From NCBI GenBank assembly GCA_965284435.1, contig OZ260083.1:2480001-2544000 (forward strand): a stretch of 64,000 bases of DNA, given 5' to 3'. The position numbers were made by a program, and so were the translations under genes. This DNA is from CAIYZT01 sp947461435 (lineage in GTDB: Bacteria > Pseudomonadota > Alphaproteobacteria > Rhodobacterales > Rhodobacteraceae). The notes under the pieces are model-generated. The model did not search any database. It was not told the origin of the DNA and saw nothing but the letters and a program-made list of their open reading frames with translations. This document shows, one piece after another, positions 8,911-16,639 of this stretch; positions within the stretch are counted from its first letter, which is position 1, and each line of letters opens with the position of its first letter.

Positions 8911-9528
8911 TCAGTTGCCTTCGGTCGGCGCCGCTTCGGTGGCGGGCGCGGCCGCTGCCGCCGCCGGATCAACCGGCGCTGCACAGGATTTGGTCAGATC
9001 GTTATAGCGCGAGACGATCCAATCGGGCGCCCCATCGGGAACCGCAGAATTGACCCGATCTTGAAAGGTTGCAAAAACCTTGGCCGAGCGGGAGGAGTCA
9101 ATCATCTCAACCTGCGTGCCCGACAGCGCCCGATCATACACAAGGAACGCCACCAGAACCAAGACAACCCCGCGCACCACGCCAAACAGGAATCCCAGCC
9201 CCTGATCCGCCCCGCCCAAAGCCGATCTTTGCACCACCGACGACAGCAGCGGCGTGAACAATGAGGCGACGATCAACCCCACCGCAAACACCGCCGCAAA
9301 GGCCCCGATCATCGACAATTCGCAACTGTCTTTCAGAAAGTCGCCCAAAACCGGCACTTCCTTGACCAGCGGCTGCGCTGCAGGCGCAAAGATAAAGGCC
9401 AAAAACGCCGCCCCAACCCATCCGACAATCGCCATCGCTTCGCGCACAAAGCCGCGCGAATAGGCCAAGATGGACGAGAGGACGATCACCCCCGCAACGA
9501 CGCCGTCTACAATCGTGAAGCCTTCCAT
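8911..9528 (-). CDS. cvpA: CvpA family membrane protein
   Basis: A 205-residue inner membrane protein with four hydrophobic segments in the first 130 residues, beginning VDGVVAGVIVLSSILAYSRG, followed by a polar Ala/Pro-rich tail. The GFVREAMAIVGW block is typical of CvpA. The family was named for colicin V production in E. coli and is linked to envelope integrity; its biochemical role is unresolved. It lies directly upstream of purF and downstream of radA on the same strand. Confidence 0.92.
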   Translation of the reverse strand: MEGFTIVDGVVAGVIVLSSILAYSRGFVREAMAIVGWVGAAFLAFIFAPAAQPLVKEVPVLGDFLKDSCELSMIGAFAAVFAVGLIVASLFTPLLSSVVQRSALGGADQGLGFLFGVVRGVVLVLVAFLVYDRALSGTQVEMIDSSRSAKVFATFQDRVNSAVPDGAPDWIVSRYNDLTKSCAAPVDPAAAAAAPATEAAPTEGN

Positions 9529-9542
9529 TCCCGTCCTCGTTC

Positions 9543-10901
9543 CTAGCCCGCGCCAAACATCTCGCCCACAAAGGCGGTCAGATCGGCCATTTGGCGCACC
9601 TGCATCCCCTCCGCTGACCCAAGTTTTGAACCCTTGGGCGCGATGGCCTGTGAGAAACCAAGTTTCGCGGCTTCTTTCAACCTATTTTCCGTCTGACCTA
9701 CAGGCCTGAGCGCACCAGACAAGCTGATTTCTCCGAATAAGACTGTTTCCGGCGGAATAGCCACATCTTCGCGCGCCGAAACCAGCGCCGCGGCCACCGC
9801 CAGATCGGCCGCAGGCTCTGTCACCCGCATGCCGCCCGCCACATTCAAGAACACGTCCAAACCGGTGAACGGAATGCCGCAGCGCGCCTCCAGCACGGCC
9901 AGAATCGTCGACAACCGCCCGGAATCCAGCCCCACCACCGTCCGGCGCGGCGTGCCCAAAGGCGACGGCGCGACCAAAGCCTGAATTTCCGTCAGAACCG
10001 GCCGCGTGCCCTCAATCCCGGCAAAAACCACCGATCCGGCCACAGGCTGGCCGCGTTCGGATAAAAACAGCGCCGAGGGATTGGTGACCTGCGCCAGACC
10101 GGCGCCCGTCATCTCAAAGACCCCAATCTCATCGGCCGGGCCAAAGCGGTTCTTGACCGCGCGCAAAATTCGAAACTGGTGCCCCCGCTCGCCTTCGAAA
10201 TACAAGACCGTGTCCACCATATGCTCCACCACGCGCGGCCCCGCGATCTGGCCTTCCTTGGTGACATGGCCCACCAAAATCACCGCCACCCCGCGCTTTT
10301 TGGCAAAGGTCACCAACTCATGGCTTGCCGCGCGCACCTGCGAAACCGATCCGGGCGCAGAGTCCACCGTGTCCAGCCACATGGTCTGGATCGAATCGAT
10401 CACCACAAGATCGGGCTTTTGCGCATCCAGCGTCGTCAGAATATCGCGCAGGTTGGTCTCGGCCCCCAACCCCACCTTGGCCCCGGTCAGGCCCAGTCGC
10501 TGCGCCCGCAGGCGCACCTGCGCGCTGGCCTCCTCGCCCGAAATATACAGGCATTTCAACCCCTGCCCGGCAAAACTTGCCACGGCCTGCAACAACAAGG
10601 TTGATTTGCCGATCCCCGGATCGCCCCCCACCAAGATCGCCGACCCCTTGACCAGACCGCCCCCCAGCACCCGGTCCAATTCCTCGATCCCCGAACTTGA
10701 ACGCGGCGGCGCGGCCTCGGTGGAATCCAGATCGCTGATCACAATCGATCGCCCCTTGCCCCCCATGGCCTTGGGCCCGCTTGACAGGGGCGTCTCTTCC
10801 GAAATCGAATTCCACGCCCCGCAGGCATCACAGCGCCCGGCCCATTTGCCATGGCTCGCCCCGCACGAGGCGCAGACGAAAACCGCCGAAGATTTGCTCA
10901 T
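9543..10901 (-). CDS. radA: DNA repair protein RadA
   Basis: A RecA-related ATPase helping branch migration in recombinational repair. It has 452 residues from the ATG at 10901 (MSKSSAVFVCASCG). An N-terminal C4 zinc finger (CASCG...CDAC) precedes the Walker A motif GGDPGIGKST. The RadA signature KNRFG is seen in AVKNRFGPADE, and the C-terminus is a Lon-protease-like domain (GLDVFLNVAGGMRV). An upstream reading frame of 126 more codons is antisense-like noise and was not used. The start overlaps the PqiA-like gene stop by four bases. Confidence 0.97.
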   Translation of the reverse strand: MSKSSAVFVCASCGASHGKWAGRCDACGAWNSISEETPLSSGPKAMGGKGRSIVISDLDSTEAAPPRSSSGIEELDRVLGGGLVKGSAILVGGDPGIGKSTLLLQAVASFAGQGLKCLYISGEEASAQVRLRAQRLGLTGAKVGLGAETNLRDILTTLDAQKPDLVVIDSIQTMWLDTVDSAPGSVSQVRAASHELVTFAKKRGVAVILVGHVTKEGQIAGPRVVEHMVDTVLYFEGERGHQFRILRAVKNRFGPADEIGVFEMTGAGLAQVTNPSALFLSERGQPVAGSVVFAGIEGTRPVLTEIQALVAPSPLGTPRRTVVGLDSGRLSTILAVLEARCGIPFTGLDVFLNVAGGMRVTEPAADLAVAAALVSAREDVAIPPETVLFGEISLSGALRPVGQTENRLKEAAKLGFSQAIAPKGSKLGSAEGMQVRQMADLTAFVGEMFGAG

Positions 10902-11323
10902 TGCGCCGCCTCCACCCGCCACGACACCCAAAGGGACAGCAAGATGCACCCGGTAAACAGATACAGCCCCCAAGCCACCTCGACCGTGGCCAATCCGATC
11001 CCCTTGACCAGCACGATATACAAGGCGATCAAAAAGATATCCGCCATGGCCAGTTTGCCAAGCCCATGCACCACCGGCAACACGGCGCGCGACAAAAGCC
11101 CGAACTGGATCAGGGCCAGCCCAAGGGTCTTCAGCATCGGCGCGAAAACCGCAAAGAATGTCACAATCAGCGCCAAAGCGGCATCGCTGCCCCACAGCGA
11201 TTGCAACCCCGTCACAACCGAGATTTCGTCCAACCCGAAGATCGGCAACAGCCCGGCCCGGATCAGCGGCGCGAACCACGCCATCGGGAACAGGATCAAA
11301 AGGGCAAGATTCACATATTTCAT
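10898..11323 (-). CDS. PqiA-like (paraquat-inducible protein A) membrane protein
   Basis: A 141-residue protein with about four hydrophobic segments (KYVNLALLILFPMAWFAP, LALIVTFFAVFAPMLKTLGL, ADIFLIALYIVLVKGIGL, LYLFTGCILLSLWVSW). The KLAMADIFLIAL block matches a single PqiA domain, half the size of E. coli PqiA. PqiA partners take part in lipid traffic between the membranes; no pqiB/mce partner is present here. Start chosen at MKYVN (11323) from the family pattern. Its end overlaps radA by four bases. Confidence 0.8.
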   Translation of the reverse strand: MKYVNLALLILFPMAWFAPLIRAGLLPIFGLDEISVVTGLQSLWGSDAALALIVTFFAVFAPMLKTLGLALIQFGLLSRAVLPVVHGLGKLAMADIFLIALYIVLVKGIGLATVEVAWGLYLFTGCILLSLWVSWRVEAAQ

Positions 11324-11361
11324 CGCCCCTTGCTCCTCTGCCCGCGCGGCGCGGTCAAGCC

Positions 11362-12483
11362 CTAACCACCGACACCCACCTCGTTCAGCGCCTCTTCGAT
11401 GGCCTGCCATAAAACCTCGGTCGGCTCGATCCCGATCGACAGCCGGATGAATCCCGGTGCCACTGCATCCCCCCAGCGCGCCCGCCGCTCGGCCGCTGTA
11501 TGGGTGCTGCCAAAACTTGTGGCCTGTGCGATATAGGGACAGGCCGCCAAAAAGGCCTCGGCCTGCGTCTCTCCGCCCAACTCAAAGCCAATCAAAAATC
11601 CGAACCCGCTGGTCTGCGCGCGCGAAATCCGGTGCGCCGGATCCCCGGGCAGCCCGGGATAGCGCACCCCCCGCACCCCGGCAAAGGCCGCCAGCCGTTC
11701 GGCCACAACCTGCGCGCTGGCACACATCCGCTCCAGCCGTATTTCCAGCGTCTCCAACCCCCGGTGCAGCAAATAAGCCTCAAAAGGCCCCGGAACGGCC
11801 CCTGCTTGCCGGCGCCATTCGCGAATGCGCGCCATCACCGCCGGATTGCGCCCCGAAACATGGCCGAACAGCGCGTCCGAATGGCCGGCCGGCGCCTTGG
11901 TATCGGCGGCCACCACCAGATCAGCCCCCAGATCCAAGGGCCGCTGCAACATCCCCGTCAGGGTGGTATTATCCGCAATCACCCGCGCCCCGGCCGCCTT
12001 GGCCCGGGCACATAGCGCCGCAATATCAATCACATCCAACCCCGGGTTCGACGGCGTTTCGATGTAAATCACTGAAAATCCGGTGAAATCCGCCTCGGCC
12101 ATCTCAAGCGTTGGCACTTCGATGACGTCAACCCCGTAGACCGCCAGCATGTCGCGCGCCAAAAGCCGCGTCACATAATACCCATCCGACGGGATCATCA
12201 CCTTGGCCCCAGCCTTCAGCATCACGATCAGCGCCGCCGAAATGGCCGCCATGCCAGACGGAAAGGTCACAACCTCGGCATCTTCCAAAATGCCCAGCTG
12301 CGCCTCAACCTCATCCCACATCGGTTGACCAGATCGGCCGTAATAATGGGCCGCGCCGTTGGCCTGCGGCAAATGAAAGGTCGTCGACAGCGATATCGCC
12401 GGCACCACCGGATCGCCCAGACCCAAGCCCGCCTTCCGATGATGCAGCATCTCTGCCATCCGTACCCGGGCCAGATCGTCCAT
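11362..12483 (-). CDS. PLP-dependent trans-sulfuration enzyme (cystathionine gamma-lyase-like)
   Basis: A 373-residue aminotransferase fold type I enzyme of the Cys/Met metabolism PLP family. The N-terminal block PAISLSTTFHLP and the glycine-rich PSGMAAISAAL (phosphate binding) are typical. The lysine expected to bind PLP sits in ADTKAPAGHSDALFGHV; the family usually has a hydrophobic or Tyr residue after this Lys, so substrate choice may differ. Start at 12483 has an AAGGGG about eight bases upstream. It is the last gene of the minus-strand methyl-compound block, separated from the next gene by 122 bases, so it may or may not be part of it. Exact reaction (gamma-lyase, beta-lyase or synthase) is open. 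Confidence 0.85.
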   Translation of the reverse strand: MDDLARVRMAEMLHHRKAGLGLGDPVVPAISLSTTFHLPQANGAAHYYGRSGQPMWDEVEAQLGILEDAEVVTFPSGMAAISAALIVMLKAGAKVMIPSDGYYVTRLLARDMLAVYGVDVIEVPTLEMAEADFTGFSVIYIETPSNPGLDVIDIAALCARAKAAGARVIADNTTLTGMLQRPLDLGADLVVAADTKAPAGHSDALFGHVSGRNPAVMARIREWRRQAGAVPGPFEAYLLHRGLETLEIRLERMCASAQVVAERLAAFAGVRGVRYPGLPGDPAHRISRAQTSGFGFLIGFELGGETQAEAFLAACPYIAQATSFGSTHTAAERRARWGDAVAPGFIRLSIGIEPTEVLWQAIEEALNEVGVGG

Positions 12484-12605
12484 TGGCAAACCCCTTTTTG
12501 TTTCAAACAAGGTGCGCAGGGGCATCCTGCGCCAACGCGAACCGGGCGGCGTCAGGGGGCTTGCCGGCCGCCCCCTCACCGCCCCGCCGACTCGCTGAAG
12601 GTGCC

Positions 12606-13505
12606 CTATTCCAGACGCGCCGGAAAGCCCGGCGCGCGCAGATCGGTGCTCAGCAGATCTTCCAGCAACTTGGCAATCATCGGCGATTGCGCATCCCCCC
12701 CATAAGCCGCCTTGGCCGCCACATAGGTTTGGTGCGTCATGCTGGCCAGATCCAACGGCACGCCAAATTCGCGGCCAAAGCCCAAGGCAAAGCCCAGATC
12801 CTTCAGCACCAGATCGATGTTAAAGGCGATGTCATATGATCCGTTCAAGATCAGCGCGCCTTCCGTCTCGTGCACAAAACTGTTGCCGGACGATGCGGCG
12901 ATCGCATGCCAGGCCTGCCCCAGATCCAGCCCACCGCGCTTGGCCAACATCAACGCTTCCGACGTTGCCTTCAAATGGATGAAGGCCAGCATGTTGGTGA
13001 TCACCTTGATGATCGACGACGAACCCAGCGGCCCCATGTGAAAAATCCGGTCTCCCATCGCCTGCATCGCGCCTTGGTGCAGATCGAACAGATCGCGCTC
13101 CCCGCCCGCCAGCATGGTGATCTTTCCCTGATGGGCCAGATGCACCCCGCCCGTGACCGGCAGTTCCATCATCCGAACGCCCGCCTCCGCCGCCACGGCG
13201 GCAAGGCTCAGCACCTCATCGCGCCCCAGCGTCGACATCTCGACCCAGGATGATCCGGGGGTCATCACCGGCAAGATCGCTCGCAAGACCCGTTCTGATA
13301 TCGCCGGCGAGGGAAGACAGGTGATCACATGGTCCACCGCCCCGGCCAAAGCCTCGGCACTACTTGCCAGAACCGCGCCCTGCGCCACCAAGGGGGCCGC
13401 CAGCGCAGGATTCAGATCGTAAACTGTCACATCAAAGCCGGCCCTGACCAAACAGCCCGCACAGGCGGCCCCAAGATTTCCAAGGCCGATATATCCGTAA
13501 TGCAT
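12606..13505 (-). CDS. NAD(P)-dependent beta-hydroxyacid dehydrogenase (3-hydroxyisobutyrate dehydrogenase family)
   Basis: A 299-residue enzyme. The N-terminal Rossmann motif is GYIGLGNLGAACA. The substrate motif appears at ELPVTGGVHLA, and the catalytic Lys in IIKVITNMLA. Members oxidise 3-hydroxyisobutyrate, tartronate semialdehyde, 6-phosphogluconate-like or related hydroxyacids. Here it lies 60 bases downstream of the aldehyde dehydrogenase in a block with methyltransferase and FAD demethylase genes, so a hydroxyacid intermediate of that route is a plausible substrate. This is inference from context. Confidence 0.88.
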   Translation of the reverse strand: MHYGYIGLGNLGAACAGCLVRAGFDVTVYDLNPALAAPLVAQGAVLASSAEALAGAVDHVITCLPSPAISERVLRAILPVMTPGSSWVEMSTLGRDEVLSLAAVAAEAGVRMMELPVTGGVHLAHQGKITMLAGGERDLFDLHQGAMQAMGDRIFHMGPLGSSSIIKVITNMLAFIHLKATSEALMLAKRGGLDLGQAWHAIAASSGNSFVHETEGALILNGSYDIAFNIDLVLKDLGFALGFGREFGVPLDLASMTHQTYVAAKAAYGGDAQSPMIAKLLEDLLSTDLRAPGFPARLE

Positions 13506-13565
13506 GATTTCCCCGTAGGTTACGGGGCGATGCTGCCATCGCCCCTTAAGTTATTGGCGCCCCTG

Positions 13566-14996
13566 TCAGGCCCCGTGACCGACAATACCCTTGACCTCGC
13601 AGAAATCATGGATGCCCCAATCCGCATATTCGCGGCCGTTGCCCGATTGCTTGTAGCCGCCAAAAGGCGCCGAGGTGTCCCAGTCAGGATAGTTCAGGTT
13701 GACGGTTCCCGCCCGCAAACGGTGGGCGACCGGAATCGCATCGGCCACCGGCCCCGCGACATAGGCCGCAAGTCCATAGACGGAATCATTGGCCATCCGC
13801 ACGGCATCCTCCACCGTGTCATAGGGCAGAACCGACAGAACCGGGCCAAAGATCTCTTCCTTGGAAATGGTCATCTCGTTCTTCACATCGCCAAAGATCG
13901 TCGGCTGGCAATACCAGCCCCGGTTCATCCCTGCCGGGCGGCCCAGCCCCCCGGTCACCAAGGTTGCCCCCTCGTCGATCCCGGTTTGGATCAGGCGCTG
14001 CACCTTGTCGAACTGCACCTTAGAGATCAAAGGCCCCATCGTGGTTCCGTCTGCCAATGGATCGCCGGGTACGATGGCCTCAGCCGCCACCTTGGCAACG
14101 GCCAGCGCCTGCGCCTGCTGATCGCGCCGCACGAACATCCGTGTCGGGGCATCGCAGGATTGTCCGGTGTTGGACATGATCGCATTGACCCCTGCCGTCA
14201 CCGCCGCTTCCAGATCGGCATTGGGCAGAATGATATTGGCCGATTTTCCGCCCATCTCTTGCGCCACACGCTTCACCGTAGGGGCGGCCGCGGCCGCAAT
14301 CAAGGTGCCCGCCCGCGTCGATCCGGTAAAGGACACCATGTCAACCTCTGGATGGCTGGTGATCCGCGTGCCAACGCCCGCCCCATCACCGTTCACCAGA
14401 TTGAAAACCCCCGGCGGCACCCCGGCTTCGTGGCAGACCTGCGCAAACAAGACCCCCGACAAAGGCGCGATTTCCGACGGTTTCAGCACCATGGTGCAGC
14501 CCGCGATCAGCGCCGGGGCCACTTTGCAGGCAATCTGGTTCATCGGCCAGTTCCAAGGCGTGATCAGCGCGCAGACCCCGATCCCTTCATAGACGATCTT
14601 GGTCGTGCCGCGCATGTATTCCCATTTCATCTCTTCGGCGGCCTTGATCGTCGCCTCGATATGAACCTGCCCGGCCCAGGCCTGCGCGCCCCGCGCCCAC
14701 TCGATGGGCGCGCCCATCTCGGTGGTCATGACCTGCGCAAACTCTTCGTATTTGGAATTATAGACTTCCAGAATGCGCTTGACCAAATCGATGCGTTTTT
14801 GCACCGGCCAGACGGTAAAGCTGTCAAAGGCCGCGCGCGCCGCCAGAATGGCGCGGTCCGCATCCTCGTTGTTTCCAATCGCCACTTCGCAGACGATCTC
14901 TTCGTTGGCCGGGTTTTCAACCCCCAGCCTTTGGGTCGAGATCGGCTCCACCCAAGCGCCGTTGATATAGAATTTCGTCATGTTTTGCGGGATCAT
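13566..14996 (-). CDS. Aldehyde dehydrogenase family protein
   Basis: A 476-residue NAD(P)-dependent aldehyde dehydrogenase. The catalytic Cys is in NTGQSCDAPTR and the general-base Glu in AQEMGGKSANI; the cofactor region includes TPWNWPMNQIACK. The start is either 14996 (MIPQN, GTGAG upstream) or 14981 (MTKFYINGAWV, the usual family start without a clear ribosome site). It begins 7 or 22 bases after the mttB-like gene. In this context it could oxidise a betaine-type or short-chain aldehyde, but sequence alone does not fix the substrate. Confidence 0.93.
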   Translation of the reverse strand: MIPQNMTKFYINGAWVEPISTQRLGVENPANEEIVCEVAIGNNEDADRAILAARAAFDSFTVWPVQKRIDLVKRILEVYNSKYEEFAQVMTTEMGAPIEWARGAQAWAGQVHIEATIKAAEEMKWEYMRGTTKIVYEGIGVCALITPWNWPMNQIACKVAPALIAGCTMVLKPSEIAPLSGVLFAQVCHEAGVPPGVFNLVNGDGAGVGTRITSHPEVDMVSFTGSTRAGTLIAAAAAPTVKRVAQEMGGKSANIILPNADLEAAVTAGVNAIMSNTGQSCDAPTRMFVRRDQQAQALAVAKVAAEAIVPGDPLADGTTMGPLISKVQFDKVQRLIQTGIDEGATLVTGGLGRPAGMNRGWYCQPTIFGDVKNEMTISKEEIFGPVLSVLPYDTVEDAVRMANDSVYGLAAYVAGPVADAIPVAHRLRAGTVNLNYPDWDTSAPFGGYKQSGNGREYADWGIHDFCEVKGIVGHGA

Positions 14997-15003
14997 GGCA
15001 ATC

Positions 15004-16572
15004 TCACTTGAAGTAGATGTTGAATTTGGCGCGAATGGCATGGTCGATCTCGGCATCCACCTGACAGCCCGCCTTGGCAAGGATATCATTCTTGCGCCGG
15101 ATCGCCGTGTCAAGCAGCAGCGGCTTGCCGGCCTCATTCCATTCTTTCGGGCTCATCCGATTGCCGACCTTGGGATAGATATATTCGGTCTGCATCAGCT
15201 TCAGCGTCTGGTCCGATCCCAGATAATGGCCCGGCCCACCCAGACAGACCTCTTTCATCGCCTCGATGCTCGTGCTGTCCGGCGTCACGTCGATGCCGCG
15301 CACCAGCCGCATCGCCTGTCCCAACAGGTCATCGCCCAGAACCAGCGATTCCATGCAGAATCCCAGCAGCGAGGCATGCATGCCAACCGCCTCGTAGCAC
15401 ATGTTCAACCCGGCCAACCCGGCCAGCGCATTCGTGATCCCCTGTTCCCAGCCCGCCTGCATGTCAGGCAACTTGCTGTCGGAAATCCCGCTGGCCGCGC
15501 CTCCGGGCAGGCCATAGAAATGATGCATCTGCGCGCAGCCCGCCGTCAAAAGCGCCTGCTCGGCCGATCCGCCGCTCATCGCGCCAGTACGCAAATCCGA
15601 TACGAACGGCCAAGTGCCGAAAATGCACGGCGCGCCCTTCTTGATGGAATTGGCATAAACAACCCCGGCCAGACATTCGGCCACGGCCTGCACGATGGTC
15701 AGCGCAATCGGCGCCGGGGCGGTGGCCCCCGCCTGCCCGGCGCTCAGCAACAACATCGGCATGCCGCGCCGGATGCAATCTTCCATCGTGATGCAGGATT
15801 CTTCCGCGAACTTCATCGGCGGAACCACGAAGCAATTGGAATTGCTGACGAAAGGCCGCTCAACCCATTTCTCTTCACCGCCCGCCACCATGTACAACAT
15901 GTCAAAACAATCGGCGACATGCGAGGGGTCGGAAAAGCTGGTGCCCACGTGCTTTTTGGTGCCCGCAAGGCAGCCGTACAGCGTGTTCAGATCCATCTCT
16001 TTGTTGTCCACCACATCGCGGCACACCATGGTGCGCTGATAAAAGTGGATGTTGTCCAGATTTTGCACCAGCCGCGCGGCATCATACAGATCCTGCGCCG
16101 TGCTTTCGCGATAATCCAGCGTGATCGGATCCACAATATGCACCGCCGCCCCCGCCGTGCCGTAATGCACATTGGTGCCCGACAGATGCAGGTCAAACTT
16201 TTCGTCCCGCGCATACAAGGTGATATCGCGCGCCGCGACCGACAACATGTCTTCCACCAAAGCGCGCGGAAAACGCAGCCGCCCGTCATCGCCCTGAATG
16301 GCCCCCGCTTCGGTCATGATCTTGACCCCCGACGGTGGGGCTTGGCTCAGCCCGATCTGCTCCAGCGCATCCAGCGCCGCCGCGTGGATCTGCTGCACCG
16401 AGGCTTCGGTCAAAGGCTTGTAACTGCCCCCGGGCATGCCCGCCCGAACCGGCTTTACATCATCGGCCAAAGGCGCGGCACGCATTGCCACCCGTGCCTG
16501 CCGTCCGCCAGAGCGGCCCGCCCGCGCCCGTGCCGGCTCGCAGACTTCACCCAGTTCCAGATTATCGTCCAT
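15004..16572 (-). CDS. MttB-superfamily (trimethylamine methyltransferase-like) protein
   Basis: A 522-residue member of the trimethylamine/glycine-betaine methyltransferase superfamily (COG5598). Recognised from blocks such as GMPGGSYKPLTEASVQQIH, FPRALVEDMLSVAARDITLY and the C-terminal YPKVGNRMSPKEWNEAGKP. The frame is open throughout, so no in-frame amber codon encodes pyrrolysine; it belongs to the non-pyrrolysine branch, some of which demethylate glycine betaine, proline betaine or carnitine with a corrinoid partner. No corrinoid protein gene is visible in the window. Start at 16572 (MDDNLELGE) is preceded by GAGGA. It lies between an FAD/GcvT gene (67 bases upstream) and the aldehyde dehydrogenase. 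Confidence 0.88.
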   Translation of the reverse strand: MDDNLELGEVCEPARARAGRSGGRQARVAMRAAPLADDVKPVRAGMPGGSYKPLTEASVQQIHAAALDALEQIGLSQAPPSGVKIMTEAGAIQGDDGRLRFPRALVEDMLSVAARDITLYARDEKFDLHLSGTNVHYGTAGAAVHIVDPITLDYRESTAQDLYDAARLVQNLDNIHFYQRTMVCRDVVDNKEMDLNTLYGCLAGTKKHVGTSFSDPSHVADCFDMLYMVAGGEEKWVERPFVSNSNCFVVPPMKFAEESCITMEDCIRRGMPMLLLSAGQAGATAPAPIALTIVQAVAECLAGVVYANSIKKGAPCIFGTWPFVSDLRTGAMSGGSAEQALLTAGCAQMHHFYGLPGGAASGISDSKLPDMQAGWEQGITNALAGLAGLNMCYEAVGMHASLLGFCMESLVLGDDLLGQAMRLVRGIDVTPDSTSIEAMKEVCLGGPGHYLGSDQTLKLMQTEYIYPKVGNRMSPKEWNEAGKPLLLDTAIRRKNDILAKAGCQVDAEIDHAIRAKFNIYFK

Positions 16573-16639
16573 GCCATCCTCACTCTTTGTCCAAAATTCC
16601 GCAGGTATCCGGGGGACGCGCCCCCAAAGCCGCGCCCGA

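Noticed and set aside
10902..11279. N-terminal extension of RadA by 126 codons
   Set aside because: The extension overlaps the PqiA-like gene in another frame and precedes the canonical MSKSSAVFVCASCG start.
13329..15011. A 560-codon open frame on the plus strand opposite the aldehyde dehydrogenase
   Set aside because: It is antisense to a clearly conserved enzyme and is rich in Arg, His, Pro and Gly, as expected from GC-rich shadow frames.
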